NCBI GenBank assembly: GCA_902632595.1
Contig: CACPDC010000002.1
Location: forward strand, 1 to 64,000
Length of the DNA: 64,000 nucleotides
Direction of reading: 5' to 3'
Source of the DNA: an uncultured SAR116 cluster alpha proteobacterium
Lineage (GTDB): Bacteria; Pseudomonadota; Alphaproteobacteria; Puniceispirillales; Puniceispirillaceae
In this document: positions 10,721 through 23,857 of the stretch, one piece after another
How positions within the stretch are numbered: the stretch's first letter is position 1
How the letters are laid out: each line of letters begins with the position of its first letter
Position numbers and translations under genes: made by a program
Notes under the pieces: generated by a model
Seen by the model: the letters and a program-made list of their open reading frames with translations, nothing else
What the model was told of the DNA's origin: nothing
Database searches by the model: none

Positions 10721-12130
10721 ATGTCAGATATTAAAAAAATAATGGAAATGATAAAAGAAAATGACGTGACATATGTGGATGTACGTTTTACTGACCCAAA
10801 AGGAAAAATGCAGCATTTGACACAACATGTGGATACAATCGACGAAGATACGCTGGAAGAAGGGTTTATGTTTGATGGATCATCAATTGCAGGATGGAAA
10901 GCTATTAACGAATCAGATATGTTACTTAAACCAGATTTGTACAGGGCCTACATGGATCCGTTCTTTGCCCAACCAACCCTAGCATTATTCTGTGATGTGC
11001 TTGAGCCAGCCTCTGGTCAGCCATATTCCCGTGACCCTCGCTCAACAGCTAAGGCGGCTATAGCACATATGGAATCAACTGGTGTCGCAGATACCGCTTT
11101 TTTTGGTCCAGAGGCAGAGTTTTTCCTTTTTGAAGATGTCAAAATAGATGTATCTATGAATAGAGGATATTATGAGGTTGATTCATCAGAAGGTCCATAT
11201 AATAGTGCTAAAAATTATGATGAAGGCAATCTTGGGCACCGACCTGGCATAAAAGGCGGCTACTTTCCGGTACCTCCTGTTGACTCAGGTCAAGACGTAA
11301 GAGGAGAAATGTTATCTGTAATGGCTGATATGGGAGTCCCAGTTGAAAAACATCATCATGAAGTTGCTCCATCTCAGCATGAACTAGGAATGAAATTTGG
11401 GGAATTGATCGAAACCGCTGATAATCTTCAACTGTATAAATATTCCGTTCAACAAGTTGCGAATGCATACGGTTTATCAGCTACATTTATGCCAAAACCA
11501 ATTGCTGGTGATAATGGTTCAGGGATGCATGTACACCAATCTTTGTGGAATAAAGGCAAGCCATTATTTGCGGGAAATTCTTATGCTGATTTATCTGAGA
11601 GTGCTCTATATTACATTGGAGGTATCATAAAGCATGCCAAAGCACTAAACGCTTTTACCAACCCGTCAACAAATTCCTACAAAAGATTGATACCCGGATA
11701 TGAAGCGCCGGTTCTTCTTGCCTATTCAGCTCGCAATAGGTCTGCTTCTTGCAGAATACCTTTTGTATCTAGCCCAAATGGAAAACGAGTCGAGGTGCGG
11801 TTTCCAGATGCAATGGCTAATCCATATCTTGCCTTTTCAGCAATGCTCATGGCTGGACTGGACGGTATTAAAAACAAAATCCATCCTGGCGATGCGATGG
11901 ATAAAGATTTGTATGATCTGCCTGCTGAGGAATTAGCACAAATACCTACTGTTTGTGGTTCTTTAAGAGAGGCTCTTGAGAATTTAAGCGCTGATAGAAC
12001 ATTCCTTACAGATGGAAATGTGTTCACAGATGAACAAATCGATGGTTACATTGATCTTAAGATGGAGGATGTCATTAATTTAGAGCATACGCCATCACCT
12101 ATAGAATTTAAGATGTATTACTCTTCGTAA
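10721..12130 (+). CDS. glnA: Glutamine synthetase type I
   Basis: [47 protein letters not shown]. Confidence 0.98.
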   Translation: MSDIKKIMEMIKENDVTYVDVRFTDPKGKMQHLTQHVDTIDEDTLEEGFMFDGSSIAGWKAINESDMLLKPDLYRAYMDPFFAQPTLALFCDVLEPASGQPYSRDPRSTAKAAIAHMESTGVADTAFFGPEAEFFLFEDVKIDVSMNRGYYEVDSSEGPYNSAKNYDEGNLGHRPGIKGGYFPVPPVDSGQDVRGEMLSVMADMGVPVEKHHHEVAPSQHELGMKFGELIETADNLQLYKYSVQQVANAYGLSATFMPKPIAGDNGSGMHVHQSLWNKGKPLFAGNSYADLSESALYYIGGIIKHAKALNAFTNPSTNSYKRLIPGYEAPVLLAYSARNRSASCRIPFVSSPNGKRVEVRFPDAMANPYLAFSAMLMAGLDGIKNKIHPGDAMDKDLYDLPAEELAQIPTVCGSLREALENLSADRTFLTDGNVFTDEQIDGYIDLKMEDVINLEHTPSPIEFKMYYSS

Positions 12131-12152
12131 AACAACGAAAAACTGGAATTTT

Positions 12153-12187
12153 AAAAACCTCAAAAATTTTTTTTTGGGGTTTTTTTA
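12153..12187 (+). terminator. Rho-independent terminator after glnA
   Basis: AAAAACCTCAAAAATTTTTTTTTGGGGTTTTTTT stem-loop with T tract just after the glnA stop. Confidence 0.7.
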
Positions 12188-12280
12188 TTTTTACTAAATC
12201 TCTATATATTGTGTTAAAAAGATGCGTCTCTATTCTAAGTCTAGTAATTTGTTTTTCAATAATGAATATCGCGGGGTTAG

Positions 12281-14272
<1,992 letters not shown>

Positions 14273-14292
14273 ATTGTAGCCTTTGCGGTAAA

Positions 14293-14991
14293 CTAAACTT
14301 TTGCTAAGAGATTTGTCAAAACCTTAGTCACCTTTTCGGGAGCCTCCATTGAAGATAGATGTCCAACGCCCGACAAAATTGTCAATTGTGAATCTAAAAA
14401 TAGACTATCTAACTCCTTCGCAAGAAAAGGCGGTGTTAATTGATCTTCTTCGCCAACAAGTATTTCTACTGGCATTTTAGCATTACGCGCAAAGTTTCTG
14501 CAATCTGGCCTCCCAATTATTGCTTCCTGCTGCAACGTAAAGTTTTTTTGTCCAACATTGCTGGCCATTTCAATTACCTTTTGAACAAGTATTTCATCTT
14601 TTAATGCTTTTTTAGACAATAGACTTGGTAACAGGCGTGGAGTTACGCCTTTGAATTTACCTAATTTCGAAAGCTCTATCAGTTCTCTTCGTTGTTTTAT
14701 TTTTTTATTACTATCCGGTCTACCACTTGTAGAAAATAACCCCATGCCAATGACCTTTTCTGGTGCTATTTGCGCAACCATCTGAGCAACATATCCCCCC
14801 ATTGATAACCCACAAATTACAAATTTTGAGTTTTCATTTTTAACTATATTCTGCGCCATTTCCAATATACTATTGCTTCCTAATGTGTTTGCAACGTTAA
14901 TATCACAGATATTTTTAAGGGCATTAGTTTGGTTCTCGAATAACTGGGCTGTACAAAGCAAACCTGGAACCAATATTAATCTCGTCATCAA
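14293..14991 (-). CDS. alpha/beta-hydrolase
   Basis: FVICGLSMGGYVAQMVA nucleophile elbow; VGEEDQLTPP; GVGHLSSMEAPEKV His motif. Confidence 0.85.
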   Translation of the reverse strand: MMTRLILVPGLLCTAQLFENQTNALKNICDINVANTLGSNSILEMAQNIVKNENSKFVICGLSMGGYVAQMVAQIAPEKVIGMGLFSTSGRPDSNKKIKQRRELIELSKLGKFKGVTPRLLPSLLSKKALKDEILVQKVIEMASNVGQKNFTLQQEAIIGRPDCRNFARNAKMPVEILVGEEDQLTPPFLAKELDSLFLDSQLTILSGVGHLSSMEAPEKVTKVLTNLLAKV

Positions 14992-15136
14992 CGCTCACCT
15001 AAAGTTCAAAATTAAAAAAATATCTTATTCTAAGTGCATATCTCATGCTTGACCAACTAGCCAGAATTAGAGTATTACCTCACAAAAATATTTATGAAAG
15101 TATTTTTTACCCTTTTAACATTTAAGGAAAATTAAA

Positions 15137-16462
15137 ATCTCAACTCTATTCAGTGAACTAGGACTAAGTGCGGGTTTATGCGCTGCGGTATCAGCGTTGG
15201 GCTATGAAACTCCTACACCTATTCAAGAAAAAGCAATTCCTTTTATCTTAATGGGAAGAGATGTAATGGGTTCCGCACAGACGGGTACAGGAAAAACAGC
15301 CTCATTTACTCTGCCAATGATAGACATTCTGGATGCTGGAATTGCAAAAGCTAGAATGCCACGTTCACTGATACTTGCGCCCACTCGCGAGCTTGCTGCA
15401 CAGGTAGCAGATTCCTTTGAAAACTTTTCTGTGAACCATGAGCTTTCCATGGCTTTGCTTATAGGAGGGGTAAGTTTTTCTGAACAGGAAACAGCATTGG
15501 AAAAGGGTGTCGATGTACTTATAGCGACGCCTGGCAGATTACTCGACCATTTTGAAAGAGGAAAAGTACTTCTGCAGGATGTAAAGATTCTCGTTATAGA
15601 CGAGACTGATAAAATGCTCGATATGGGTTTTATACCTGATGTGGAGAGAATTGTTTCGCTAATCCCGAGAATTCGTCAGACTCTATTTTTTTCTGCTACT
15701 TTATCTGACGAGATTCAAAAAATTGGAAACCAATTTGTCTTAAATCCGAAAATCATTGAAGTTGCTCGAATTGCTCAAACAGCGTCTACTATTTCTCAAT
15801 ATATTTGCAAAACCACTCCAAGGTCAAAACAGAGTTATTTACAAAAATTACTTAAAGATGAGCGTATTAATAATGCTGTAATTTTTTGCAACCGAAAAAA
15901 AGATATTGCTTCATTAGTTAAGTCTCTGAAAAATCATAAATTCAATGTATCAACTTTGCACGGAGACATGTCTCAAACAGCAAGACTTGAAGCTTTAAAA
16001 GCCTTTAAAGAAGAAAAAACTAAATACCTTATAGCATCTGATGTTGCCGCTCGTGGACTTGATATTCCGTCTGTTAGTCACGTTTTTAATTATGATGTGC
16101 CTTCAAACGCTGAAGATTACGTTCACCGGATAGGTAGAACGGGACGTGCTGGTAGAACCGGAAATGCTTTTACATTGGTAGCAAGCAGCGATGATCAAAA
16201 ATATTTGTCAGCAATTGAACAACTAATTTCCATTTCTATTCCTGAGCATACCATTTCAGGAGATAAAGTAGACTTCAATGCACAAAATAATATAAATAAT
16301 GATCAAAGCGTTAATGAGAAAATCATAGAACCAGCCACGGACTCCTCAACTAAATCAAAGAAAACTCAACAAAGGTCTCGTTATAATGAAAAAAGACCAC
16401 CCGCATGGACTGGCGGTAATGGATTTGAAGATCCAGAAAATGTACCTGCTTTTTTACGTTAA
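15137..16462 (+). CDS. RhlE-like DEAD-box RNA helicase; noncanonical ATC (or ATT at 15131) start proposed
   Basis: Upstream in-frame reading gives (I/M)STLFSELGLSAGLCAAVSALGYETPTPIQ; AQTGTGKT; IDETDKMLDMGF; HRIGRTGRAGR. First canonical start is TTG at 15197. Confidence 0.85.
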   Translation: MSTLFSELGLSAGLCAAVSALGYETPTPIQEKAIPFILMGRDVMGSAQTGTGKTASFTLPMIDILDAGIAKARMPRSLILAPTRELAAQVADSFENFSVNHELSMALLIGGVSFSEQETALEKGVDVLIATPGRLLDHFERGKVLLQDVKILVIDETDKMLDMGFIPDVERIVSLIPRIRQTLFFSATLSDEIQKIGNQFVLNPKIIEVARIAQTASTISQYICKTTPRSKQSYLQKLLKDERINNAVIFCNRKKDIASLVKSLKNHKFNVSTLHGDMSQTARLEALKAFKEEKTKYLIASDVAARGLDIPSVSHVFNYDVPSNAEDYVHRIGRTGRAGRTGNAFTLVASSDDQKYLSAIEQLISISIPEHTISGDKVDFNAQNNINNDQSVNEKIIEPATDSSTKSKKTQQRSRYNEKRPPAWTGGNGFEDPENVPAFLR

Positions 16463-16467
16463 ATAGA

Positions 16468-16494
16468 ATTTTGGTGTTCTACCTTTTCCAAAAT
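16468..16494. terminator. Possible terminator between convergent helicase and pepN genes
   Basis: ATTTTGG-13 nt-CCAAAAT inverted repeat; AT-rich, weak. Confidence 0.35.
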
Positions 16495-16502
16495 GAAAAT
16501 GA

Positions 16503-19121
16503 TCAATAATTCAGAACATTAAGAGTTTTATTAACAACTTCTGATAAGTCGGGGGAGATTTCATTCACATTCAATTTTTTAAGTGTATTAAGCATAAGTT
16601 TCTTTCTTTCATCAGAAAAATTGGAAAACCGGGTCAAAGGTAAAGCAAGTCTTGCGGCCATTTGTGGATTATTTTTATCTATACTCAATAATTGTTCTGC
16701 CAGAAATTCGTATCCACTGCCATCATTTGCATGAAAATAAACAGGATTTCCAATCGCAAAACTTCCTATTACAGCTCGAAGTTTATTTGGATTTTCCGAA
16801 TCAAATGCCTTATGTCTCATAAGTTTTTTGCATTTTTCTGGTGTCCCATCGACCACTGAACGGGCGTGCCATATAAACCAATTTTCAATTACTAATGGAT
16901 AAGATTTCCAACGTTCATAAAATTTTTGTAATGCGATACTTCGATTGGGTACATCGATATCATTCAATGCATTAATTGCGCCTTTTACGAGGGTCATATT
17001 TGAAGAAGAAACCTGTTTTAAAGCCAAAGTTTGAGCAAGTTCAATGCCTGCCAAAACGCCCCAAGCTAATAACTGGTTATGTAAACTTCTACCAGATACG
17101 TCAAAAGAATCTAAATTAGACTTTGTAACGTCTAACCTACCTTCAAGAAATTTTGTAATACTATTACTCATGCGCTTTAAAACATTCTGCTTCGAAAGAA
17201 AAACATTGGGTGGATCTGGATTTTCGACTTCAGTCATTAATACAGACTGGCTTGGAGGAATTAACAAAAGAGCCTTAAATGAGTCATTAAATTTTTTTGA
17301 GTCAATGGATTTGAGCAATGCACCTGTTAATTGCGATTCAAGTTCTAAATTTGTTTTTTTCACGAATTCTTGTAAAATGACATGATTATATAGTATTTGT
17401 GCAGAGTCCCAAACCACGTAAGGGTCAGAGTCAAAAGATATCAAATTAACATGCTCCTCAATAGTGCGGTCATCAGCAAGCCTAATTGGCGCAGAAAAAC
17501 CTTTTAAATAAGCCGGCGTCGCTGTAAACAAATCATCGATTTTGGTTTTATCGACAGGTCGAATGGATAGTATTGTTTTCGCCTTATTTAAAATTACTAA
17601 GGGCTCAGATTTCATTACCTCTTCGTTTATAACAATAGGTATCGGATTGCCTGACTTGTCATTCAGAGAAAATCTAAATGGTACGGTCAAAGGTTTATAT
17701 TTTTTACGAATGTTTTTTGGCTTTTTTTGAATTAAAGTCAATTGTAAATCCGACTTATTTTTCTTCCTGGTCACATGGATATGAGGTGTACCAGCTTGTT
17801 TATACCAATTAGAAAAATTTGTTAAATCATAATTATTAGCATCTTCCATAGCTTTCAGAAATTCATCACAAGTAGCTGCTTTTCCATCATGGCGTTTAAT
17901 ATAAAGAAGGACTCCTGCTCTAAATCCAACTTTTCCAAATATGTTTGCCAGCATTCTTATGACTTCTGCCCCTTTTTCGTAGACCGTAGGCGTATAAAAA
18001 TTATTAATTTCAGAATACCTTTCAGGCCGAATAGGGTGCGCCATTGGACTGGCGTCCTCCGGAAATTGAATTGAACGTAACGCTCTTACATCTTCAATTC
18101 GTTTTACAGCTTCATCATGTGAGTCAGCTGTAAAACATTGATCCCGATAAACCGTTAACCCCTCTTTTAAAGTTAACTGAAACCAATCACGACAAGTCAC
18201 TCTATTTCCAGTCCAATTGTGAAAATATTCGTGTGCTATAATCGACTCAACACGCATTAGGTCTGAGTCACTTGCAGTATTTTCATCTGCTAGCACAAAT
18301 TTACTATTAAAAATATTTAGACCTTTGTTCTCCATTGCACCCATATTGAAATGACTTACAGCCACGATTTGATACAAATCTAGGTCATATTCCAACCCAT
18401 AAGACATTTCGTCCCATTTCATTGATTTTTTGAGTGATAACATTGCGTGAGAAGTCAAATGTGAATTGCCATGTTCAACATAAATATGCAAATTAACTTC
18501 TCGACCTGATGCGGTAATAAATTTGTCTTCAACTTTCTCCAAATCACCAGCAACGAGGGCAAATAAATAACTTGGTTTTGGAAATGGATCATGCCAAACA
18601 ACAAAATGCCTTTTGTTGTCAAGCTTGCCAGAATCAATCAAATTTCCGTTACTAAGTAAATTTTTATACTTATTCTCCGCTTCAATCCTTGTAGTGAATA
18701 CACTCATCATGTCAGGTCTATCTGGATAATAACAAATACGTCTAAATCCCTCTGGCTCACATTGGGTACAAATCATATCTCCAGATTTATATAGTCCCTC
18801 TAATGCTTTATTTGTGTAAGGATTACATATCGATGCGACCTCTATATCGTTAACATCATTAAGTAAGTAAAGAGTTAATGAACCATCTTCATTTATGATT
18901 TCATTCAAGTTTTGGGCTATCTGATTAACAAGAGCAACTTCAATTTCTAAATCCTGTCCATATAAAACAAGTGGCGGTAAACTATTTGAAAATGAAGCTT
19001 TTACACGCATCTTCACTGTCGTTTTTGCATGGTTAGAGAATATTTGGACCAATAAATGAGTGGAAATAATTTCCCAACCGGTAGGCGCGTAGGAAACACG
19101 CATAACCTCAGTGTCAGTCAT
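16503..19121 (-). CDS. pepN: Aminopeptidase N (M1 family)
   Basis: FNMGAMENKGLNIFNSKFVLA and IIAHEYFHNWTGNRVTCRDWFQLTLKEGLTVYRDQ. Confidence 0.96.
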   Translation of the reverse strand: MTDTEVMRVSYAPTGWEIISTHLLVQIFSNHAKTTVKMRVKASFSNSLPPLVLYGQDLEIEVALVNQIAQNLNEIINEDGSLTLYLLNDVNDIEVASICNPYTNKALEGLYKSGDMICTQCEPEGFRRICYYPDRPDMMSVFTTRIEAENKYKNLLSNGNLIDSGKLDNKRHFVVWHDPFPKPSYLFALVAGDLEKVEDKFITASGREVNLHIYVEHGNSHLTSHAMLSLKKSMKWDEMSYGLEYDLDLYQIVAVSHFNMGAMENKGLNIFNSKFVLADENTASDSDLMRVESIIAHEYFHNWTGNRVTCRDWFQLTLKEGLTVYRDQCFTADSHDEAVKRIEDVRALRSIQFPEDASPMAHPIRPERYSEINNFYTPTVYEKGAEVIRMLANIFGKVGFRAGVLLYIKRHDGKAATCDEFLKAMEDANNYDLTNFSNWYKQAGTPHIHVTRKKNKSDLQLTLIQKKPKNIRKKYKPLTVPFRFSLNDKSGNPIPIVINEEVMKSEPLVILNKAKTILSIRPVDKTKIDDLFTATPAYLKGFSAPIRLADDRTIEEHVNLISFDSDPYVVWDSAQILYNHVILQEFVKKTNLELESQLTGALLKSIDSKKFNDSFKALLLIPPSQSVLMTEVENPDPPNVFLSKQNVLKRMSNSITKFLEGRLDVTKSNLDSFDVSGRSLHNQLLAWGVLAGIELAQTLALKQVSSSNMTLVKGAINALNDIDVPNRSIALQKFYERWKSYPLVIENWFIWHARSVVDGTPEKCKKLMRHKAFDSENPNKLRAVIGSFAIGNPVYFHANDGSGYEFLAEQLLSIDKNNPQMAARLALPLTRFSNFSDERKKLMLNTLKKLNVNEISPDLSEVVNKTLNVLNY

Positions 19122-19123
19122 TA

Positions 19124-19525
19124 CTAATTGCTTTCACGAGTGTTCGTATAGGCCAAAACGCAATGATCATAGCAATACGGCTTACCGGGCTCTATTGGCT
19201 CACCACAAAAAGAAAAATTTGTTGTTTTAGGATCCCCAGATGGCCAAACGCATTTTGAACGTGACCAGCTTATTTTCCGAAGCGCAAGTCGTAAAGGTAA
19301 ATCAGACCCATCTTCCTCATTTTTTTTTGCCTTGTTTCGAGAAGGAGTGCCAGAAACAGAAATCGGTGATTGTCGTTTTGGAAGACCTAGCCTATGGGCT
19401 TTTCCAGCCACTGCATTTCGTGTAACGCCTAATCTCTGACCAATTTGAGAAATAGAGAGTCCTTCATTCCATAATATTCTAAGCGTTGCAAGTCTCTCTT
19501 CTGTCCAACCTGTTTCTTCTTTCAT
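19124..19525 (-). CDS. gcrA: GcrA cell cycle regulator
   Basis: GWTEERLATLRILWNEGLSISQIGQRLGVTRNAVAGKAHRLGLPKRQSPI; C-terminal CxFCGEPIEPGKPYCYDHC. Confidence 0.94.
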   Translation of the reverse strand: MKEETGWTEERLATLRILWNEGLSISQIGQRLGVTRNAVAGKAHRLGLPKRQSPISVSGTPSRNKAKKNEEDGSDLPLRLALRKISWSRSKCVWPSGDPKTTNFSFCGEPIEPGKPYCYDHCVLAYTNTRESN

Positions 19526-19602
19526 TTAATTATCTTTCTTCACACGCTATTATTTTCTAAGATTATTATTTGCAAATCACCTATTATAGTATCTTGATTA
19601 TT

Positions 19603-20409
19603 TCAAGTCTTAAATGCACCTATAAAATTTGAGATGAATGAAATCTGATAATCAAGCATATGTTTTCCATAATGAACTCTTAATCCAGCTTTCTTTGCAG
19701 CACTAAGCAAGGCTGTTTCTTCTGGTTTCATGATAATATCACAAACCACACAGTCTCTATTAAGTGCCTCTACATCGAAAGGCAAAGGATCATTTAATTT
19801 CAACCCAAGTGAGGTGGAGTTTATAACAAAGTCAAAATTTGAAAAATTAACTTGTTCCTTTTTTAAACACCCTATCTTATCCGTTTTCCTAACCGTTTTA
19901 ATGATTTGAACTACTTCCTTTGCCTTATTGAAATTTCTGTTTATTATTTTTAGACACTTTATAGGCTCATTGACTAATTCTGCTGCAAGTGCGCGACTTG
20001 CACCACCGGCTCCAACCAACAAAATGTTTTTATTTTTTAATTGGTATTTGTGATCCTTTAAGCCTGCAACAAAGCCAACTCCATCAAAGTTATCGCCATG
20101 CAAGGTTCCATTCTTATCGAACCGAACTGCATTTACCGCTCCAGTGGCTTTCGCACCTGGACCTAATTTATCGCATAAATTAGCTAATGCCACCTTATGA
20201 GGAACAGTTACCACTCCTCCACGAACATTCAATATACCTCGCAACGAATTAACACAATTTGCTAAATTAGAAGGCGGCACATCAATGGGTATCATTACAT
20301 GATCAATACCTTTTTCATCAAACCTCTGATTGAATAATGTAGGTGCGCGCACTTGCTCTGATGGGTGTGCAAAAATAACAAAAATTTTTGTAGTGCCTGA
20401 TATGACCAT
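19603..20409 (-). CDS. Shikimate dehydrogenase-like protein (AroE family, divergent substrate motifs)
   Basis: GGVVTVPHK, GDNFDGVGF, LLVGAGGASRALAAEL, INSTSLGL; N-terminal shikimate motif altered. Confidence 0.85.
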   Translation of the reverse strand: MVISGTTKIFVIFAHPSEQVRAPTLFNQRFDEKGIDHVMIPIDVPPSNLANCVNSLRGILNVRGGVVTVPHKVALANLCDKLGPGAKATGAVNAVRFDKNGTLHGDNFDGVGFVAGLKDHKYQLKNKNILLVGAGGASRALAAELVNEPIKCLKIINRNFNKAKEVVQIIKTVRKTDKIGCLKKEQVNFSNFDFVINSTSLGLKLNDPLPFDVEALNRDCVVCDIIMKPEETALLSAAKKAGLRVHYGKHMLDYQISFISNFIGAFKT

Positions 20410-20448
20410 GTAATTTTATTATATTTTTTTTAGTCTCTTACCATATAC

Positions 20449-20850
20449 TTATGTCTCATCTTCACGTGAAAAATCAAGAGAAGCGGAATTTATACAATAT
20501 CTTAACCCGGTAGGCTGCGGTCCGTCAGGGAAAACGTGACCAAGATGAGCTCCGCATTTATCACAATGAACCTCTGTTCGTTGCATCATTAAACTAAAGT
20601 CTTCTTTTTCTGCAACAAGCCCTGAATAAGGTTTTGTGAAACTCGGCCATCCACTCCCAGACTCAAATTTGTCATTACTATGAAATAAAGGAACCCCGCA
20701 ACATATACAATTGTACTTACCATGTCCATGATGGTCCCAGTATTTACCTGTGAATGCTCTTTCAGTACCTTCTTGGCGCGTAACATAATAACTTTCAGGG
20801 GATAATAATGATTTCCATTCTTCATTTGACTTAGTAATTTTATTTGTCAT
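20449..20850 (-). CDS. msrB: Peptide-methionine (R)-S-oxide reductase
   Basis: [70 protein letters not shown]. Confidence 0.97.
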   Translation of the reverse strand: MTNKITKSNEEWKSLLSPESYYVTRQEGTERAFTGKYWDHHGHGKYNCICCGVPLFHSNDKFESGSGWPSFTKPYSGLVAEKEDFSLMMQRTEVHCDKCGAHLGHVFPDGPQPTGLRYCINSASLDFSREDET

Positions 20851-23177
20851 CCATTTGCTCTTTCTTCTTTAACTTTTCCCCATATCTTAGATAATGTTAG
20901 AGGCATATCAATATGTGGGAGACACAACGCATTACAAACAGCTGATACCACAGCTGGCGGGGCACCAATAGTTCCTGCTTCTCCGACCCCCTTTACCCCT
21001 AGGTAATTATTTTTACACTTAGTATTACTAAGGTAATGAGAAATCATCGTTAAATGATCCGCACGAGGCAAAGTATAATCCATTAATGAGCCAGTTAAGC
21101 ATTGTCCTGCTTCGTCATATATTAAATTTTCATACAACGCTTGCCCTATACCTTGCGCAATACCCCCATGTATTTGCCCACCCAAAGTATCTGGATTAAT
21201 GACACCGCCTAAATCATCTGTTACGGTATACTTCCTTATGTGAGGGACAAAAGTTGACTTATCAACCTCTACCTCTACTACATGGCATCCATATGGGAAA
21301 CTTGGTCCAATAGTTGAATATACATGTTTCAAATTAAATGGATGAGCTTCTCCATCAACAAAAAGATATCTAGCCAGCTCTTCTATTGCAATTGTCTCAT
21401 TCGTTTGAGCATGCCTAAATATTCCTTCCTCAAATTCTATATAGTTTTCATTACACTCGAGCAGTTTTGCTGCTAAGGGTCTGGCCTTTTCCAATATTTT
21501 TTCTGCCGCCTCTGCTGTCGCAGAACCTTGGATTACAGTCATCCTAGCTCCACCTGTATTACCTGCTGGAGAAATTCGTGAGTCACCTTGGATGACCCTA
21601 ATCTTTTCTGCGTCATATCCAAGTCTGTCTGAAAAAATCTGTGTTAAAGTTGTGTGATGTCCTTGGCCATTTTCCATTTGTGCAGCGTAAATGTTGACCT
21701 CTCCTTCTTTATTGAAACGTATATCTACACCGCCATCTTTTCCATTGCCACAGGATTCTAAATAAAGACTAATACCAAGTCCTCTTAGAAAACCGTTCTC
21801 AAGACTAATTTTATATCTATCATCAAACCCTTTTACATCAGCATTTCTCAATGCTGCATCGAATAGGGCAGGCATATCACCAGAGTCTATTGTACCACTG
21901 CAAACTGTCTTATAAGGAATTTGTTCTGCTTGAATCAAATTAGCCTTTCGAACTTCTACACGGTCTAGTTCAAGATCAAACGCAATTTTATCCATTAAGC
22001 GTTCCATCATATAATTTGCTTCTGGCCGACCTGCGCCCCTGTACGCATCTATGGCGGGAGTATTTGTTACCACCCCAGTCACCTCAAGGCTAACTTTTGT
22101 TATATCATAAAGGGTTGTTAAAGTTCGACAGGTAGATTTAGTGGGCACATAAACACCAAAGTTTGACAACCAGCTGCCAAGATTAGCCAGATTATGAAAC
22201 TGCACAGCTTTTATTTTGCCTGTATTAGAAACCAATGCTCTCGCATGGCTACATATATCACGACCCTGCAAATCGCTGACAAAGCCCTCCGTTCTTTGTT
22301 GCTGCCAACGGACAGCTCTATTTAATTTTTTGGCAGCCCAAGTTACGCAAAGCTGCTCCGGGTGAAGAAATATCTTATATCCAAACCCACCCCCAACATT
22401 TCCTGTTCGCAAATGGACTTTGCCATTTTCAAGTTTTAATGCCTCAGCGAGTTGCTTCGCCAAGCTTACTGTTCCTTGGGTACCACACCAGACGAGTAAT
22501 TCCTCATCTCCATCTGGTTCTGGATGTGGCATTGCAAAAATCTGCCGCATTTCCATAGCATTAGGTGCCACCCTATTGTTTAAAACAGAAAGCTCTATAA
22601 TGGTGTGGTTAGCTAAATTTGTTTCATCAAACTCACGCAAAGTTTCTTCATGATTACCAACGCGCCAGTGAAAAACCTTGTTACCTGGATAATTGGGATA
22701 AAGTTGAGGTGCATCGGGCGATAAGGCAGCATAGGTATCTGTAACCGACGGCAAAGTTTCGTATTTCACTCTTATCAATTCAGCAGCGTCCAGCGCTTGC
22801 TCTTTAGTATCGGCAACTATCATTGCTACGATATCACCAACAGACCTTACGATACCCCTAGCCATTGGAGGTCTTGTTGTTTTTGATACTTCTGTACCAT
22901 CTGAATTTTTAACTAAATCGAGACAATGAATTTCTCCAATATTTTCTGCATCTAATGCATCCTGGGATGCTATAAGATGAATTCCAGCCAGTTTAGACGC
23001 TGCCTCAAAATCAATAAGTTTCACAATAGCATGCGCATGTATCGACCGCAGAAAATGCACAAATAGGCCCTCTCCAACGTTAATATCGTCTGTAAATCTG
23101 CCTAAACCAGTAAGAAGCACCCGATCTTCAACCCGTTTTACAGCTTGTCCTATTCCAAATTTCAAACTTTTCTCCAA
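20847..23177 (-). CDS. Xanthine dehydrogenase/CoxL-family molybdopterin-binding subunit
   Basis: [70 protein letters not shown]. Confidence 0.93.
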   Translation of the reverse strand: MEKSLKFGIGQAVKRVEDRVLLTGLGRFTDDINVGEGLFVHFLRSIHAHAIVKLIDFEAASKLAGIHLIASQDALDAENIGEIHCLDLVKNSDGTEVSKTTRPPMARGIVRSVGDIVAMIVADTKEQALDAAELIRVKYETLPSVTDTYAALSPDAPQLYPNYPGNKVFHWRVGNHEETLREFDETNLANHTIIELSVLNNRVAPNAMEMRQIFAMPHPEPDGDEELLVWCGTQGTVSLAKQLAEALKLENGKVHLRTGNVGGGFGYKIFLHPEQLCVTWAAKKLNRAVRWQQQRTEGFVSDLQGRDICSHARALVSNTGKIKAVQFHNLANLGSWLSNFGVYVPTKSTCRTLTTLYDITKVSLEVTGVVTNTPAIDAYRGAGRPEANYMMERLMDKIAFDLELDRVEVRKANLIQAEQIPYKTVCSGTIDSGDMPALFDAALRNADVKGFDDRYKISLENGFLRGLGISLYLESCGNGKDGGVDIRFNKEGEVNIYAAQMENGQGHHTTLTQIFSDRLGYDAEKIRVIQGDSRISPAGNTGGARMTVIQGSATAEAAEKILEKARPLAAKLLECNENYIEFEEGIFRHAQTNETIAIEELARYLFVDGEAHPFNLKHVYSTIGPSFPYGCHVVEVEVDKSTFVPHIRKYTVTDDLGGVINPDTLGGQIHGGIAQGIGQALYENLIYDEAGQCLTGSLMDYTLPRADHLTMISHYLSNTKCKNNYLGVKGVGEAGTIGAPPAVVSAVCNALCLPHIDMPLTLSKIWGKVKEERANG

Positions 23178-23229
23178 TTTTAGTCTGCTGACCAGCTTAC
23201 TATAGAATTTATATGGAATTATTCAGTTT

Positions 23230-23841
23230 TTATTTCAAGGAAAAGTCGTGCCAACTAGAATAAATTCTATGTACGGTTGTACACCAACATAAACAACCAA
23301 AAAAAACACCAATAATGGTGAATAATGATGGAAATAAAAGCATTAAAACAATAAAACAAATTGTTTCACTTCCCTCTATAAATCCACTATGAAAGTAAAA
23401 ACCTTTTTCACGCTTTGGTTTTATATTTTTTTTTTGAACTTGCTCATAAATTATTCCGTAAGCAAGAAAACTAGTTCCAGTCCCTATAAAACTAAAAATC
23501 AAAAAACAGGCCACAAAACTATTACTTTGGTCATAAACCGCAAAAGCGATAGGTACTGAACTGTATATAATAAAATCGAGAACTATGTCTAAAAAAGCAC
23601 CGAAGTGTGTTGGATGCTGCTCTCTTGCGATGGCACCGTCTAAACCATCTAATATACGATTAAATATGAAAAATATAAGTGCCCAGAAAAAATAACCAAA
23701 ACCAACTAGACAAGCGGCTATAATTCCAAAAATGAAGCCAATTAAACTTGCGGTATTAGCAGAAATACCAGCTTTTATAAAAATAATGGCTAATGTAGAA
23801 AGTGTGGGTTTTAAGTGCTTCAGCAGAGCTTTATCAAGCAT
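23230..23841 (-). CDS. CDP-alcohol phosphatidyltransferase family membrane protein (YnjF-like)
   Basis: ILDGLDGAIAREQHPTHFGAFLDIVLDF CDP-alcohol motif; several TM segments. Confidence 0.88.
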   Translation of the reverse strand: MLDKALLKHLKPTLSTLAIIFIKAGISANTASLIGFIFGIIAACLVGFGYFFWALIFFIFNRILDGLDGAIAREQHPTHFGAFLDIVLDFIIYSSVPIAFAVYDQSNSFVACFLIFSFIGTGTSFLAYGIIYEQVQKKNIKPKREKGFYFHSGFIEGSETICFIVLMLLFPSLFTIIGVFFGCLCWCTTVHRIYSSWHDFSLK

Positions 23842-23857
23842 ATGAACCTATAATCTA

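Noticed and set aside
20847-23177. Calling the CoxL-like gene aerobic carbon monoxide dehydrogenase (coxL)
   Set aside because: The active-site loop reads AYRGAGR, not the form I AYxCSFR signature, and no coxM/coxS genes are adjacent.
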